Assembly (NCBI GenBank): GCA_019347795.1
Contig: JAHWKS010000449.1
Coordinates: forward strand, 1 to 5,546
Reading direction: 5' to 3'
Length of the DNA: 5,546 nucleotides
Source of the DNA: Planctomycetota bacterium
Lineage (GTDB): Bacteria; Planctomycetota; Planctomycetia; Pirellulales; Pirellulaceae
Made by a program: the position numbers and the translations under genes. Below, piece after piece: positions 1-5,546 of this stretch (position 1 is the first letter of the stretch; every line of letters begins with the position of its first letter). The notes beneath the pieces were generated by a model, which saw only the letters and a program-made list of their open reading frames with translations, made no database searches and was not told the DNA's origin.

Positions 1-820
1 CCAGAAAGCCGGCGAGCAAAACGACTAGCCACCATAAGTTATGCGTCATCGCCAACGCGACAAAAAGTCCGGCGGCGAAATATATCCGAGCAACGCCGCG
101 ATGCCAATAACGTTGCCGCCCTGCCCACACATTGTGTTTTGAATAGAGTGCGAAACGCCTAAAGGTGCGGCCTAGCGTTGGCTGTATTTGCCAATCCACA
201 GTCGCCGCTGGGGCCCAGCCGATCTGGAAGTTTGCCGCTTCGACCTGCTCCATGAGCATCAGATCCTCCGCCGCCCGTAGATCCGGAAAGCCGCCCACCG
301 ACCGCCACACGCCACGGCGCAGGAGCATCGAGGCAACGGAGGGGCCGCGCATTGCCCCGCCGGGACGCCTCTGTTTTGGCGGGACATAGGCCAAAGCGGC
401 GCAATGCTCGAACCATGTCTTCGTGATTGGTTCATAATTCCCGTAGACGACGTCAATGTCCGGGTTTCGGCGAACGATCGCCAATAACTCCTGCATCCAA
501 ATCGGAGTTAGTTGAATTCCAGCGTCCGTCAAAGCAATCCAGTCGTTTGTTGCCGCGGCGATTCCCACGTTGCGCGCGCGACCCGGCGTCGCCTCACCTG
601 CCTCAAGGATCTGAAACCGTGCGTCGCCCTCGGTTAGGTCCTTAGCCAGGGCGACCGTCTGATCCGTTGAGCCTGCATCTACCAACAAGACCTCGTCAGG
701 CGGATGAGTTTGACTGTGGATTGTACGAATTAGCGCACGGAGCGAGTCTACTTCGTTCCGAACGGGAATGACGAGTGAAACGCGAATGACCGTGTCGTTC
801 GGCTGATGATTGGCTGCCAT
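1..820 (-). CDS. Glycosyltransferase family 2, C-terminus cut by window edge
   Basis: The frame is open for 273 codons from the ATG at 818-820 to the left edge, with no stop. The N-terminal half is a GT-A fold typical of family 2: SLVIPVRNE (residues 15-23), VDAGSTD (47-53, usually DDGSTD), GRARNVGI (80-87), LTDAGI (97-102, where the metal-binding DxD normally sits) and the acidic pair in RAAEDL (182-187), the likely catalytic base region. A hydrophobic stretch from about residue 246 to the edge looks like a membrane helix, so the enzyme probably works at the inner face of the cytoplasmic membrane, adding a sugar to a lipid-linked or surface glycan. Donor and acceptor cannot be read from sequence. 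It starts 17 nt after the GT4 stop. An in-frame GTG at 839-841 overlaps that stop as GTGA and would add seven residues; neither start has a clear Shine-Dalgarno. Family certain, specificity unknown. Confidence 0.92.
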   Translation of the reverse strand, partial: MAANHQPNDTVIRVSLVIPVRNEVDSLRALIRTIHSQTHPPDEVLLVDAGSTDQTVALAKDLTEGDARFQILEAGEATPGRARNVGIAAATNDWIALTDAGIQLTPIWMQELLAIVRRNPDIDVVYGNYEPITKTWFEHCAALAYVPPKQRRPGGAMRGPSVASMLLRRGVWRSVGGFPDLRAAEDLMLMEQVEAANFQIGWAPAATVDWQIQPTLGRTFRRFALYSKHNVWAGRQRYWHRGVARIYFAAGLFVALAMTHNLWWLVVLLAGFL

Positions 821-837
821 ATCTCGGGCGGAAGTGG

Positions 838-1959
838 TCACGCGACGGCCCGGAGGAATACTTCTTCGATGCGAGGAATGACCCTGTCGATGCGAAGATG
901 CTCCTCGACGTACGATCGTCCAGCGCTCCCAAGCTGATCGCAGAGCTGGGGACTACTCGCTAGTCGCGCAATAGCACGGGATAGGGCGCCTGAATCGCCT
1001 TTGGGAATCAATAAACCATTGCCTTCGTCAACGATGATGTCCGAAGCCCCGCTCACGTCCGTGATTACCAGCGGTTTGTGCATCCATAACGCCTCGGCCA
1101 TGACTTGGCTGAACGCCTCCTGGAGCGTTGGCTGAACCACGGCGTCCACGGCCGCCATAACCATCAACGGATCGCGCCGCCACCCCAGCAAACGCACCGC
1201 ATTCGCCAGGCCCAAATCATCGATTTGCTTTTCAATGGACGCCCGCTCTGGTCCGTCTCCCACGATCAACAGCAAAAGTTCTGGCACACGATGACGAAGT
1301 TGAGCGATCGCGTCAATCAAATACCTGTGCCCTTTTTCCTCGTGAAGTCGCGCGAAGTTGCCGATCACGAAACGTTGCTCCAGCCGCCATTCGTCCCGGA
1401 ATTGCTGAACATCATTAGCGTCAGGCCATTTGTACTTTTCCGCCACAAAACCGTACGGGACGCAGTCGACCTTTGTCGTCGGTACGCCCTGGCGGCCGCA
1501 AAGTATTTCTACAATAGCGGTGGACGGCGCGACGATGCGAGCTGCTCGATTGTTCGTTAACCGTTCAATGTTCAGGAGCAGCGATTTCTTCCATCCATAT
1601 GACGAACGATAAATCGCGTCGGAGTAATGTCTTCCAATAACTAGCCGCGCCTTCGGATAAAGCTGCGTCGCTAACAATCCAATGACTGCTTGGTCAAAGT
1701 GGTGCGCGTGCAAAATGTCGGCCTTCCAATCCCGTAAGATTCGCACAAGCTGGCATGTCGCTCGCGGAATCTCTTGGCGACGCGTGCCATTTAACGACCA
1801 CTGCGGTGTGCGGTCGGAGTAAACCGGCGCCTGGATGTTGCTCTGGTTCGTCCGCACACACACGCCCACCTCGAACCGACACAAATCTGCCCGCTGAACG
1901 ATGTTATCAATGAAATCGTATCGATTGACGAGGTCGGCAAACTGCAAAACACGGATCAC
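838..1959 (-). CDS. Glycosyltransferase family 4 (GT-B fold)
   Basis: A complete 373-residue protein, normal length for family 4 retaining glycosyltransferases. The N-terminal Rossmann domain begins MIRVLQFADL and carries the acceptor-side HAHHFDQA motif (residues 84-91). The C-terminal donor domain shows GNFARLHEEKGH (200-211; R204 and K209 are the expected phosphate-contacting residues), VGDGPE (233-238) and the EX7E motif (E281 and E289, in LQEAFSQVMAEAL). There is no signal peptide or membrane helix, so it is probably cytosolic or peripheral, transferring a hexose or related sugar from a nucleotide donor to a growing surface glycan. The start is GTG at 1957-1959; the ATG two bases upstream is followed at once by TGA. 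A GGAG Shine-Dalgarno lies 5 nt before the GTG. It follows the FkbM gene by 20 nt. Family certain, sugar specificity unknown. Confidence 0.95.
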   Translation of the reverse strand: MIRVLQFADLVNRYDFIDNIVQRADLCRFEVGVCVRTNQSNIQAPVYSDRTPQWSLNGTRRQEIPRATCQLVRILRDWKADILHAHHFDQAVIGLLATQLYPKARLVIGRHYSDAIYRSSYGWKKSLLLNIERLTNNRAARIVAPSTAIVEILCGRQGVPTTKVDCVPYGFVAEKYKWPDANDVQQFRDEWRLEQRFVIGNFARLHEEKGHRYLIDAIAQLRHRVPELLLLIVGDGPERASIEKQIDDLGLANAVRLLGWRRDPLMVMAAVDAVVQPTLQEAFSQVMAEALWMHKPLVITDVSGASDIIVDEGNGLLIPKGDSGALSRAIARLASSPQLCDQLGSAGRSYVEEHLRIDRVIPRIEEVFLRAVA

Positions 1960-1964
1960 ATGTT

Positions 1965-1968
1965 CTCC
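1965..1968 (-). promoter_or_regulatory. Ribosome binding site of the GT4 gene
   Basis: On the minus strand the sequence GGAG lies 5 nt before the GTG start at 1957-1959. It decides the start, because the nearby ATG (1959-1961) runs directly into TGA. It is the clearest Shine-Dalgarno in the window; the other genes seem to rely on overlap or short spacing with the gene before. Confidence 0.6.
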
Positions 1969-1979
1969 AAATTGCGATG

Positions 1980-2760
1980 CTAAGCCGCTGGAAGCAGGTG
2001 AATATCAAAGAGACCTTGTTGCGAACAGAACCAGTGCCGGTCGACGGGCTTGCGCCGGCAAAACGCCGACATTTTGTGTTTTTCGACAAGATCCCAGATT
2101 TCCTCCATTGTGTGCCCGACTAGGTGAAGCAGAGGAGGGTGTACGGCGAGGGAAATAGCGGGACGACATCGGGTCAATGTATCTTCGGCGCCACGAAGTA
2201 CGCTCAACTCAGCTCCTTCGACGTCGACTTTTAAGCAATGGGCGTCCAATCCACGATCTGCGAGAAACTCATCAAGGGTAACCGTTGGCACCGTTGTGCC
2301 TTGGTCGCAGCGATCGCTTTTTACTAGGCTATTCGCGTTAGACGCGATGTTGCCGTCTTCGTAGAACATTTGCGTTCCAGATGCATCAGCCACCGCTTCA
2401 TTTCGTATGTCGACCAAACTCGACAGCCCGTTGAGCTGTACAATCGCTCGTAGCGCGGCGTTCAGGCTTGGAGTAGGTTCGAAACTGATCACATGGCCCG
2501 ACGGGCCGACAAGCCGCCCCATTGCGATGGTGAAAACACCAAGATGCGCTCCGATATCGACCACCGTCTGGCCGGGCCTGCAATGGTGGCGGAGAAATTC
2601 GAAGGTCGCCTGGGTAGTAGCGGCTCCAGCGCGCGGGGAAGCGAATGCACTGACCGTCAATAGTTTTCGGAATCCCACGGCCAAGGGTCAAGAGGTCTGC
2701 GCCAGCGTACACCAGGGATTTGATTGAAGAGCGTGCGTTCACGAAATTAAAGTTGCGCAT
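1980..2760 (-). CDS. FkbM family methyltransferase, apparently frameshifted
   Basis: A SAM-dependent methyltransferase of the FkbM family, probably O-methylating a sugar of the glycan made by its neighbours. The bulk of the domain is in the frame ending at the TAG at 1980-1982: VVDIGAHLG (SAM-binding motif I, about 2539-2564), SFEPTP, and LKVDVEGAELSVLRGA, a hallmark of the family. The longest open frame there starts at 2684, but its first 25 or so residues look like out-of-frame noise. A better N-terminus lies in another frame from the ATG at 2758-2760: 50 residues containing GRGIPKTIDG and IRFPARWSRYYP, as in FkbM proteins I know. The frames must join near 2601-2619, so the gene as given has an indel. 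The ATG overlaps the end of the kinase gene by 14 nt. If the shift is real the gene is probably inactive; a sequencing or assembly error is equally possible. A conventional caller would report only 1980-2684. Confidence 0.85.
2601..2619 (-). other. Putative frameshift site in the FkbM gene
   Basis: Upstream of this point (higher coordinates) the FkbM-like sequence is in the frame of the ATG at 2760 and ends RWSRYYP. Downstream it is in the frame of the stop at 1980 and resumes ATFEFLRHHCRPGQ. Going from one to the other requires dropping one base (or restoring two). Family members as I remember them have a few more residues between the RYYP-like and TFEFL-like segments, so a deletion of roughly 10 to 14 nt is possible instead of a single-base change; this is inference. 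No homopolymer longer than three bases is present at the junction, and nothing resembles a programmed slippery site. Confidence 0.65.
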
Positions 2761-4339
2761 GATTTGAGTGTTGTCGAGCGAGCTTGAACGCTTTCCGGTT
2801 TTCTTGCTCAGCGCCAAGGATATCTTGCCGAAGCTCATGAATCGCAACTGAAGCAGTTCCGACCTTGGTGACGACAATTCCTCCAGCTTGGTTTGCTACG
2901 CGAGCCGACTGCTCGGCGGAAAACCCTGCAGCGAGCCCAAGGGCTAGGACAGCGACCACAGTGTCCCCCGCCCCAGTAACGTCGAAAACGTTTCTCGCAG
3001 TAGCCGGAATACCGATCGGTCTCTCGGAATCGCTCAGGAAGAGAAGCATGCCCTTGGCGCCACGTGTTATGAGCACGTGACCTCCCTTTAGCACGTCCTG
3101 CAGGGTTCGGCCGGCTCGAACCAGCGCATCATCGCTGTCGATTTTCCACCCGACCGCAAGTTGCGCTTCGGCCATATTGGGCGTGATAATGGTCGCCCCT
3201 ATGTACCTCGAGTAATCGTCTCCCTTGGGATCCACGACGAGCGGCCTGCCTTGTCGTCGGCATAAACTGGCAAATTCGCGCATGAGACGTTGCGATACGA
3301 CGCCCTTGCCGTAATCCGACACGACGCAACTATCTGCCTCGGCGACATTGCGGTCCAGGTATTGAAGGAGTTCGTCTTCTGCTTGTCTGCTCAGCCCGTC
3401 TCGTCGCTCGCGATCAATTCGCGCCACCTGTTGCCCATGGGCCATAATGCGGCTCTTTGCGGTTGTCGGACGGCTTGGATCGGCGATCAGGCCGCTGGTT
3501 GTAACGCCGCGCCGCCCCAACGCATTGTGCAAGCGGCGCGCATGGGCGTCGCGTCCCACGATCCCGCACAGCGCCGGTTTGCCGCCGAGACTTGCTACGT
3601 TGACGGCCGTGTTCGCCGCGCCGCCGGGAACATAGGTCTTGCGTTCGACTTCCACTACGGGAACAGGAGCCTCGGGAGAAACCCGCGTCACATTGCCCCA
3701 CACGTATTCGTCCAACATTACATCGCCGACGATCAGTACGCGCTTTCCCGAAAAACCGGCCAGCAGATCGGTCGCGCGAGATTGGGCATCCTCCATGTCG
3801 GCCGTTCGCCCTACCAGGATCAGGTCTACGATATCGTCCCAGTTCGCAGCTACACAGCCCGCACGGTGGGGCGGCTTGCCGTTGCTTGCACCGCCGTACA
3901 GTAGGATCGTTCTACATCCGGCTCGTCTGCCGGCCTCGATGTCAGTCGGCTTATCTCCAACCATGTACGACGCGTCCAACTGGAGATTCAATTCTCTGGC
4001 CGCATCGAAAAGCATCCCCGGAGAAGGTTTGCGGCAGGGGCAGTGCTCTTCGGGTGAGTGAGGACAGTAGTAGGCCCCGTCCAGTTCGACGCCGCGTTCC
4101 TGCAAAGCTCGCAAAACTTCGCGATGCACCGCTTCCGCCTCGTCGCGCGTAATCAGCCCACGCGCTATACCCGATTGGTTACTGATCAGGACCAAGCGGA
4201 ACCCCTGCTGTTTAAGCCCGCCAAGTGCTTCGGCCGCTCCGGGCAACAAGTAAACCTGGCCCGGATCGCGCGGATACCCAGCGTCGTGAATTAACGTGCC
4301 ATCGCGGTCGAAGAACAGGGCCCGGTTTGTTCCAGCCAT
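2747..4339 (-). CDS. gmhB-rfaE1: Bifunctional heptose 1,7-bisphosphate phosphatase (GmhB) - heptose 7-phosphate kinase (RfaE1/HldE N-domain) fusion
   Basis: One uninterrupted frame encodes two enzymes acting in succession on the way to ADP-heptose. Residues are counted from the upstream TTG at 4372; subtract 11 for the chosen ATG. The phosphatase part (about 17-187) has the HAD nucleophile motif FFDRDGT (D22, D24), SNQSGIARG (64-72), the zinc-binding Cys/His set in CPHSPEEHCPCRKP (C103, H105, C111, C113) and GDKPTDIEAG (139-148). After a linker of about 20 residues comes a PfkB/ribokinase-fold kinase (about 208-515): GDVMLDEYVWG, the glycine-rich GGAANTAVNVASLGG (250-264) and DVTGAGD (464-470, catalytic base D470). 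The kinase phosphorylates D-glycero-D-manno-heptose 7-phosphate at C1-beta; the phosphatase removes the 7-phosphate. The kinase is commonly fused to the adenylyltransferase (HldE), which here is the separate gene at 4576-5079. ATG 4337-4339 is preferred because it sits just before the HAD motif. Cytosolic. Confidence 0.94.
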   Translation of the reverse strand: MAGTNRALFFDRDGTLIHDAGYPRDPGQVYLLPGAAEALGGLKQQGFRLVLISNQSGIARGLITRDEAEAVHREVLRALQERGVELDGAYYCPHSPEEHCPCRKPSPGMLFDAARELNLQLDASYMVGDKPTDIEAGRRAGCRTILLYGGASNGKPPHRAGCVAANWDDIVDLILVGRTADMEDAQSRATDLLAGFSGKRVLIVGDVMLDEYVWGNVTRVSPEAPVPVVEVERKTYVPGGAANTAVNVASLGGKPALCGIVGRDAHARRLHNALGRRGVTTSGLIADPSRPTTAKSRIMAHGQQVARIDRERRDGLSRQAEDELLQYLDRNVAEADSCVVSDYGKGVVSQRLMREFASLCRRQGRPLVVDPKGDDYSRYIGATIITPNMAEAQLAVGWKIDSDDALVRAGRTLQDVLKGGHVLITRGAKGMLLFLSDSERPIGIPATARNVFDVTGAGDTVVAVLALGLAAGFSAEQSARVANQAGGIVVTKVGTASVAIHELRQDILGAEQENRKAFKLARQHSNHAQL

Positions 4340-4380
4340 AACCTTAGCGGGGAGCGTGGAGCAAGAGATCAATTTCAGCG

Positions 4381-4539
4381 TCAGGTTTTCGCTTCCGTAA
4401 AGAGCATTCCGACGGCGACGGTTAACCGTTGCAAGTAACTCGATGGTGTTCGTTCTTGAGGAGAAACGGCAGGATCGAAGCCGGGACCATTCGATGGGAC
4501 AAAATCAGCGACAATGCTCGAATTTTCCTGGCTCCTCAT
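4381..4539 (-). CDS. Possible small ORF, 52 residues, unknown
   Basis: The gap between rfaE2 and the phosphatase-kinase gene holds one minus-strand frame from ATG 4537-4539 to TGA 4381-4383. A GAGGG sequence 8 nt upstream is a plausible Shine-Dalgarno. A longer form from GTG 4573-4575, directly after the rfaE2 stop, would have 64 residues. The predicted peptide begins MRSQENSSIVADF, is polar and proline-containing in the middle, and has only a short hydrophobic stretch (LTVAVGMLF) near its end. I recognise no domain, signal peptide or transmembrane segment. It may be a real small protein, a decayed gene or untranslated leader; the evidence is only an open frame and a possible ribosome site. 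Confidence 0.22.
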   Translation of the reverse strand: MRSQENSSIVADFVPSNGPGFDPAVSPQERTPSSYLQRLTVAVGMLFTEAKT

Positions 4540-4575
4540 GATCTCTACCCTCGATTCCGCTCCGCGGGGCCGCAC

Positions 4576-5079
4576 TTATCCGGGACTCTCGCTCACCGCT
4601 TTGATTCTGTGAATCATATCGGTTGTCGAGTGGCCACCGGTCAGCGCCAGATACTCCATGCGTCCACCGTACGACCGGACGATACTTGCCTCCGGACAAG
4701 CCTTGCCGGCGGGCGGTGCGTAGTCAGCGCCCTTGCAGCAAACGTCGGGTTCGAGCCGAGCGATCACCGCCTCGGGCGTCACTTCGTCGAATACCACCAC
4801 GAAGCCGACGACTTCCAGCGCGGCCAGGATTTCAGCACGCTCCCGAGCCGGAATGAGCGGACGGGTCGGTCCTTTAAGTCGCCGCACCGAATCGTCGCTA
4901 TTGATGCCGACGACAAGCACATCGCCCATTTCGCGCGCCGCCTGCAAGTTGCGCACATGACCGACATGCACCAAATCGAAACATCCATTCGTCCAGACGA
5001 CGGTCCGCCCCTGAGTTCGCCAGGTATGGCGAAGCCTGAGCAGCGTGTCCAAATCGACCCACTTTGCAGAAGACATCAT
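4576..5079 (-). CDS. rfaE2: D-glycero-beta-D-manno-heptose 1-phosphate adenylyltransferase (RfaE2)
   Basis: This enzyme joins heptose 1-phosphate and ATP to give ADP-D-glycero-beta-D-manno-heptose and pyrophosphate, the last activation step before epimerisation. It is a compact cytidylyltransferase-fold protein of 167 residues, the usual size of the stand-alone domain. Counting from the TTG at 5082, the motifs are TNGCFDLVHVGH (31-42, with the nucleotide-binding HxGH at 39-42), GINSDDSVRRLKGPTRPLIP (59-78), PDVCCKGADY (112-121) and GHSTTDMIHRI (150-160, the equivalent of the ISTT signature). Three starts are tandem: TTG 5082, ATG 5079 and ATG 5076. I chose ATG 5077-5079 because it forms a TGATG overlap with the stop of the GT9 gene, a common sign of coupled translation; there is no clear Shine-Dalgarno. 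It supplies activated heptose, probably to GT9-type transferases, and acts with the phosphatase-kinase fusion downstream. Confidence 0.95.
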   Translation of the reverse strand: MMSSAKWVDLDTLLRLRHTWRTQGRTVVWTNGCFDLVHVGHVRNLQAAREMGDVLVVGINSDDSVRRLKGPTRPLIPARERAEILAALEVVGFVVVFDEVTPEAVIARLEPDVCCKGADYAPPAGKACPEASIVRSYGGRMEYLALTGGHSTTDMIHRIKAVSESPG

Positions 5080-5081
5080 CA
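5077..5081 (-). promoter_or_regulatory. TGATG stop-start overlap between GT9 and rfaE2
   Basis: On the minus strand the TGA ending the GT9 gene (5079-5081) shares its A with the ATG of rfaE2 (5077-5079). With no recognisable Shine-Dalgarno in front, reinitiation by ribosomes finishing the GT9 gene is the likely way rfaE2 is translated. This ties synthesis of the nucleotide sugar to that of a probable user of it. Confidence 0.55.
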
Positions 5082-5546
5082 AGTCGAGCGTGGAACAGAG
5101 AGCGTGTTCGTTTGCTCCACTGCTAAAGAGCTGCCAAGCCGGTCCCGTACTAAACTCATTACATCGGCCACTGAAATTGACTCAAGCTGTCTGCATGGCA
5201 CTCGGCTGCACTGGTGCCACTGGCACTCGCTTTGGCAGTTCTGATATCGTCCAAAAACCACACGTGCCTGCGGGTAACGGTGAGCATGTTCGGGACGGCG
5301 CGCCCGAAACAGCCCGACCAGCGGACGACCAAGTGCGCCGGCGATGTGAAACGGACCACTGTCGGTAGAAACAACCAATGCGGCGCCGTTGATGACGCCC
5401 ATAAGCTCTCGCAACGAGAGCGCTCCCGTCGCATCAATCGTCACATTGGCCGGCTGTGGCGGCACGGCGCCGCGTGTCTCCGGTCCGCCCACAATGACCA
5501 CCCGTCCGAACCGGGCGTCTCTCATTGCTTCGGCCAAAAATGCAAC
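5079..5546 (-). CDS. Glycosyltransferase family 9 (heptosyltransferase-like), N-terminus beyond window
   Basis: The C-terminal half of a GT-B glycosyltransferase of family 9, the family of the LPS heptosyltransferases WaaC and WaaF. The frame is open through the right edge. Visible parts are the beta-strand and loop FGRVVIVGGPE, then SLRELMGVINGAALVVSTDSGPFHIAGALGRPLVGLF in successive segments (about 5300-5420), which contains the family signature TDSGPFHIAGALG for binding the nucleotide-sugar diphosphate. Near the C-terminus is a cysteine cluster, C-X3-C-X4-C-X4-C, at about 5190-5240. The domain then ends with ISVADVMSLV, as in other GT9 proteins. The likely role is transfer of heptose from ADP-heptose to a lipid A core or another envelope glycan in the cytoplasm, supported by rfaE2 directly downstream. 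Some family 9 enzymes use other sugars, so heptose specificity rests on context. The upstream in-frame TTG (5535-5537) is not a credible start. Confidence 0.93.
   Translation of the reverse strand, partial: VAFLAEAMRDARFGRVVIVGGPETRGAVPPQPANVTIDATGALSLRELMGVINGAALVVSTDSGPFHIAGALGRPLVGLFRARRPEHAHRYPQARVVFGRYQNCQSECQWHQCSRVPCRQLESISVADVMSLVRDRLGSSLAVEQTNTLSVPRST

Noticed and set aside
1105..1560. Plus-strand open frame of 151 codons opposite the GT4 gene
   Set aside because: Antisense shadow; the minus-strand GT4 protein is full-length with all family motifs.
3700..3796. Internal ATG (3794-3796) that could start a separate kinase
   Set aside because: The phosphatase frame runs straight through without a stop, and there is no well-placed Shine-Dalgarno before this ATG, so a fusion is the simpler reading.
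3290..3904. Plus-strand open frame of 204 codons opposite the phosphatase-kinase gene
   Set aside because: Antisense shadow of a gene with intact catalytic motifs; no domain or ribosome site of its own.
4418..4429. Perfect 12-bp palindrome ACGGTTAACCGT in the gap before the phosphatase-kinase gene
   Set aside because: About one perfect 12-bp palindrome is expected by chance in a sequence of this length, it has no second copy that I noticed, and it lies within the possible small ORF. Not enough to call an operator.
5191..5235. Short near-repeats of TGGCACTCG
   Set aside because: They encode the cysteine-rich stretch of the GT9 protein and are explained by its codons; too short and imperfect to be a functional repeat.
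4429..5244. Long plus-strand open frame (271 codons) opposite rfaE2 and the GT9 end
   Set aside because: It lies antisense to rfaE2, whose motifs are unmistakable, has no recognisable domain, and is a typical shadow frame of GC-rich coding DNA.

Overview
The window is a single-direction block of cell-surface glycan genes, all read on the minus strand, so transcription runs from the right edge to the left edge. In that order it holds: the C-terminal part of a GT9 (heptosyltransferase-like) glycosyltransferase; a stand-alone heptose-1-phosphate adenylyltransferase (RfaE2 type); a gap of about 240 bp with one doubtful small ORF; a fusion of a GmhB-type HAD phosphatase and an RfaE1-type PfkB sugar kinase; an FkbM-family methyltransferase whose reading frame appears broken; a complete GT4 glycosyltransferase; and a GT2 glycosyltransferase cut by the left edge. 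I see no RNA gene, mobile element, CRISPR array or clear terminator.

The genes fit one pathway. The kinase half makes heptose 1,7-bisphosphate, the phosphatase half of the same polypeptide removes the 7-phosphate, and RfaE2 activates the product to ADP-heptose. GT9 enzymes commonly use ADP-heptose as donor. The GT4, GT2 and FkbM genes would extend and decorate the glycan. GmhA (isomerase) and HldD (epimerase) are not in the window. The PfkB-type kinase and the nucleotidyltransferase point to the beta/ADP branch of heptose metabolism, not the alpha/GDP branch.

The organism is probably a Gram-negative, moderately GC-rich bacterium with heptose-containing envelope glycans. The split arrangement (RfaE2 alone, RfaE1 fused to GmhB) differs from the enterobacterial HldE, where kinase and adenylyltransferase are fused. 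Together with the style of the GT9 and FkbM proteins it makes me think of Planctomycetota or a relative, but that is an impression without any database search.

Genes are tightly packed: TGATG overlap between GT9 and rfaE2, 14-nt overlap between the kinase and FkbM, a 20-nt spacer before GT4, and a 17-nt spacer (or a GTGA overlap) before GT2. This suggests one operon with translational coupling. The two points most worth checking are the phosphatase-kinase fusion and the apparent frameshift in the FkbM gene. I found no evidence for a wholly new kind of system.
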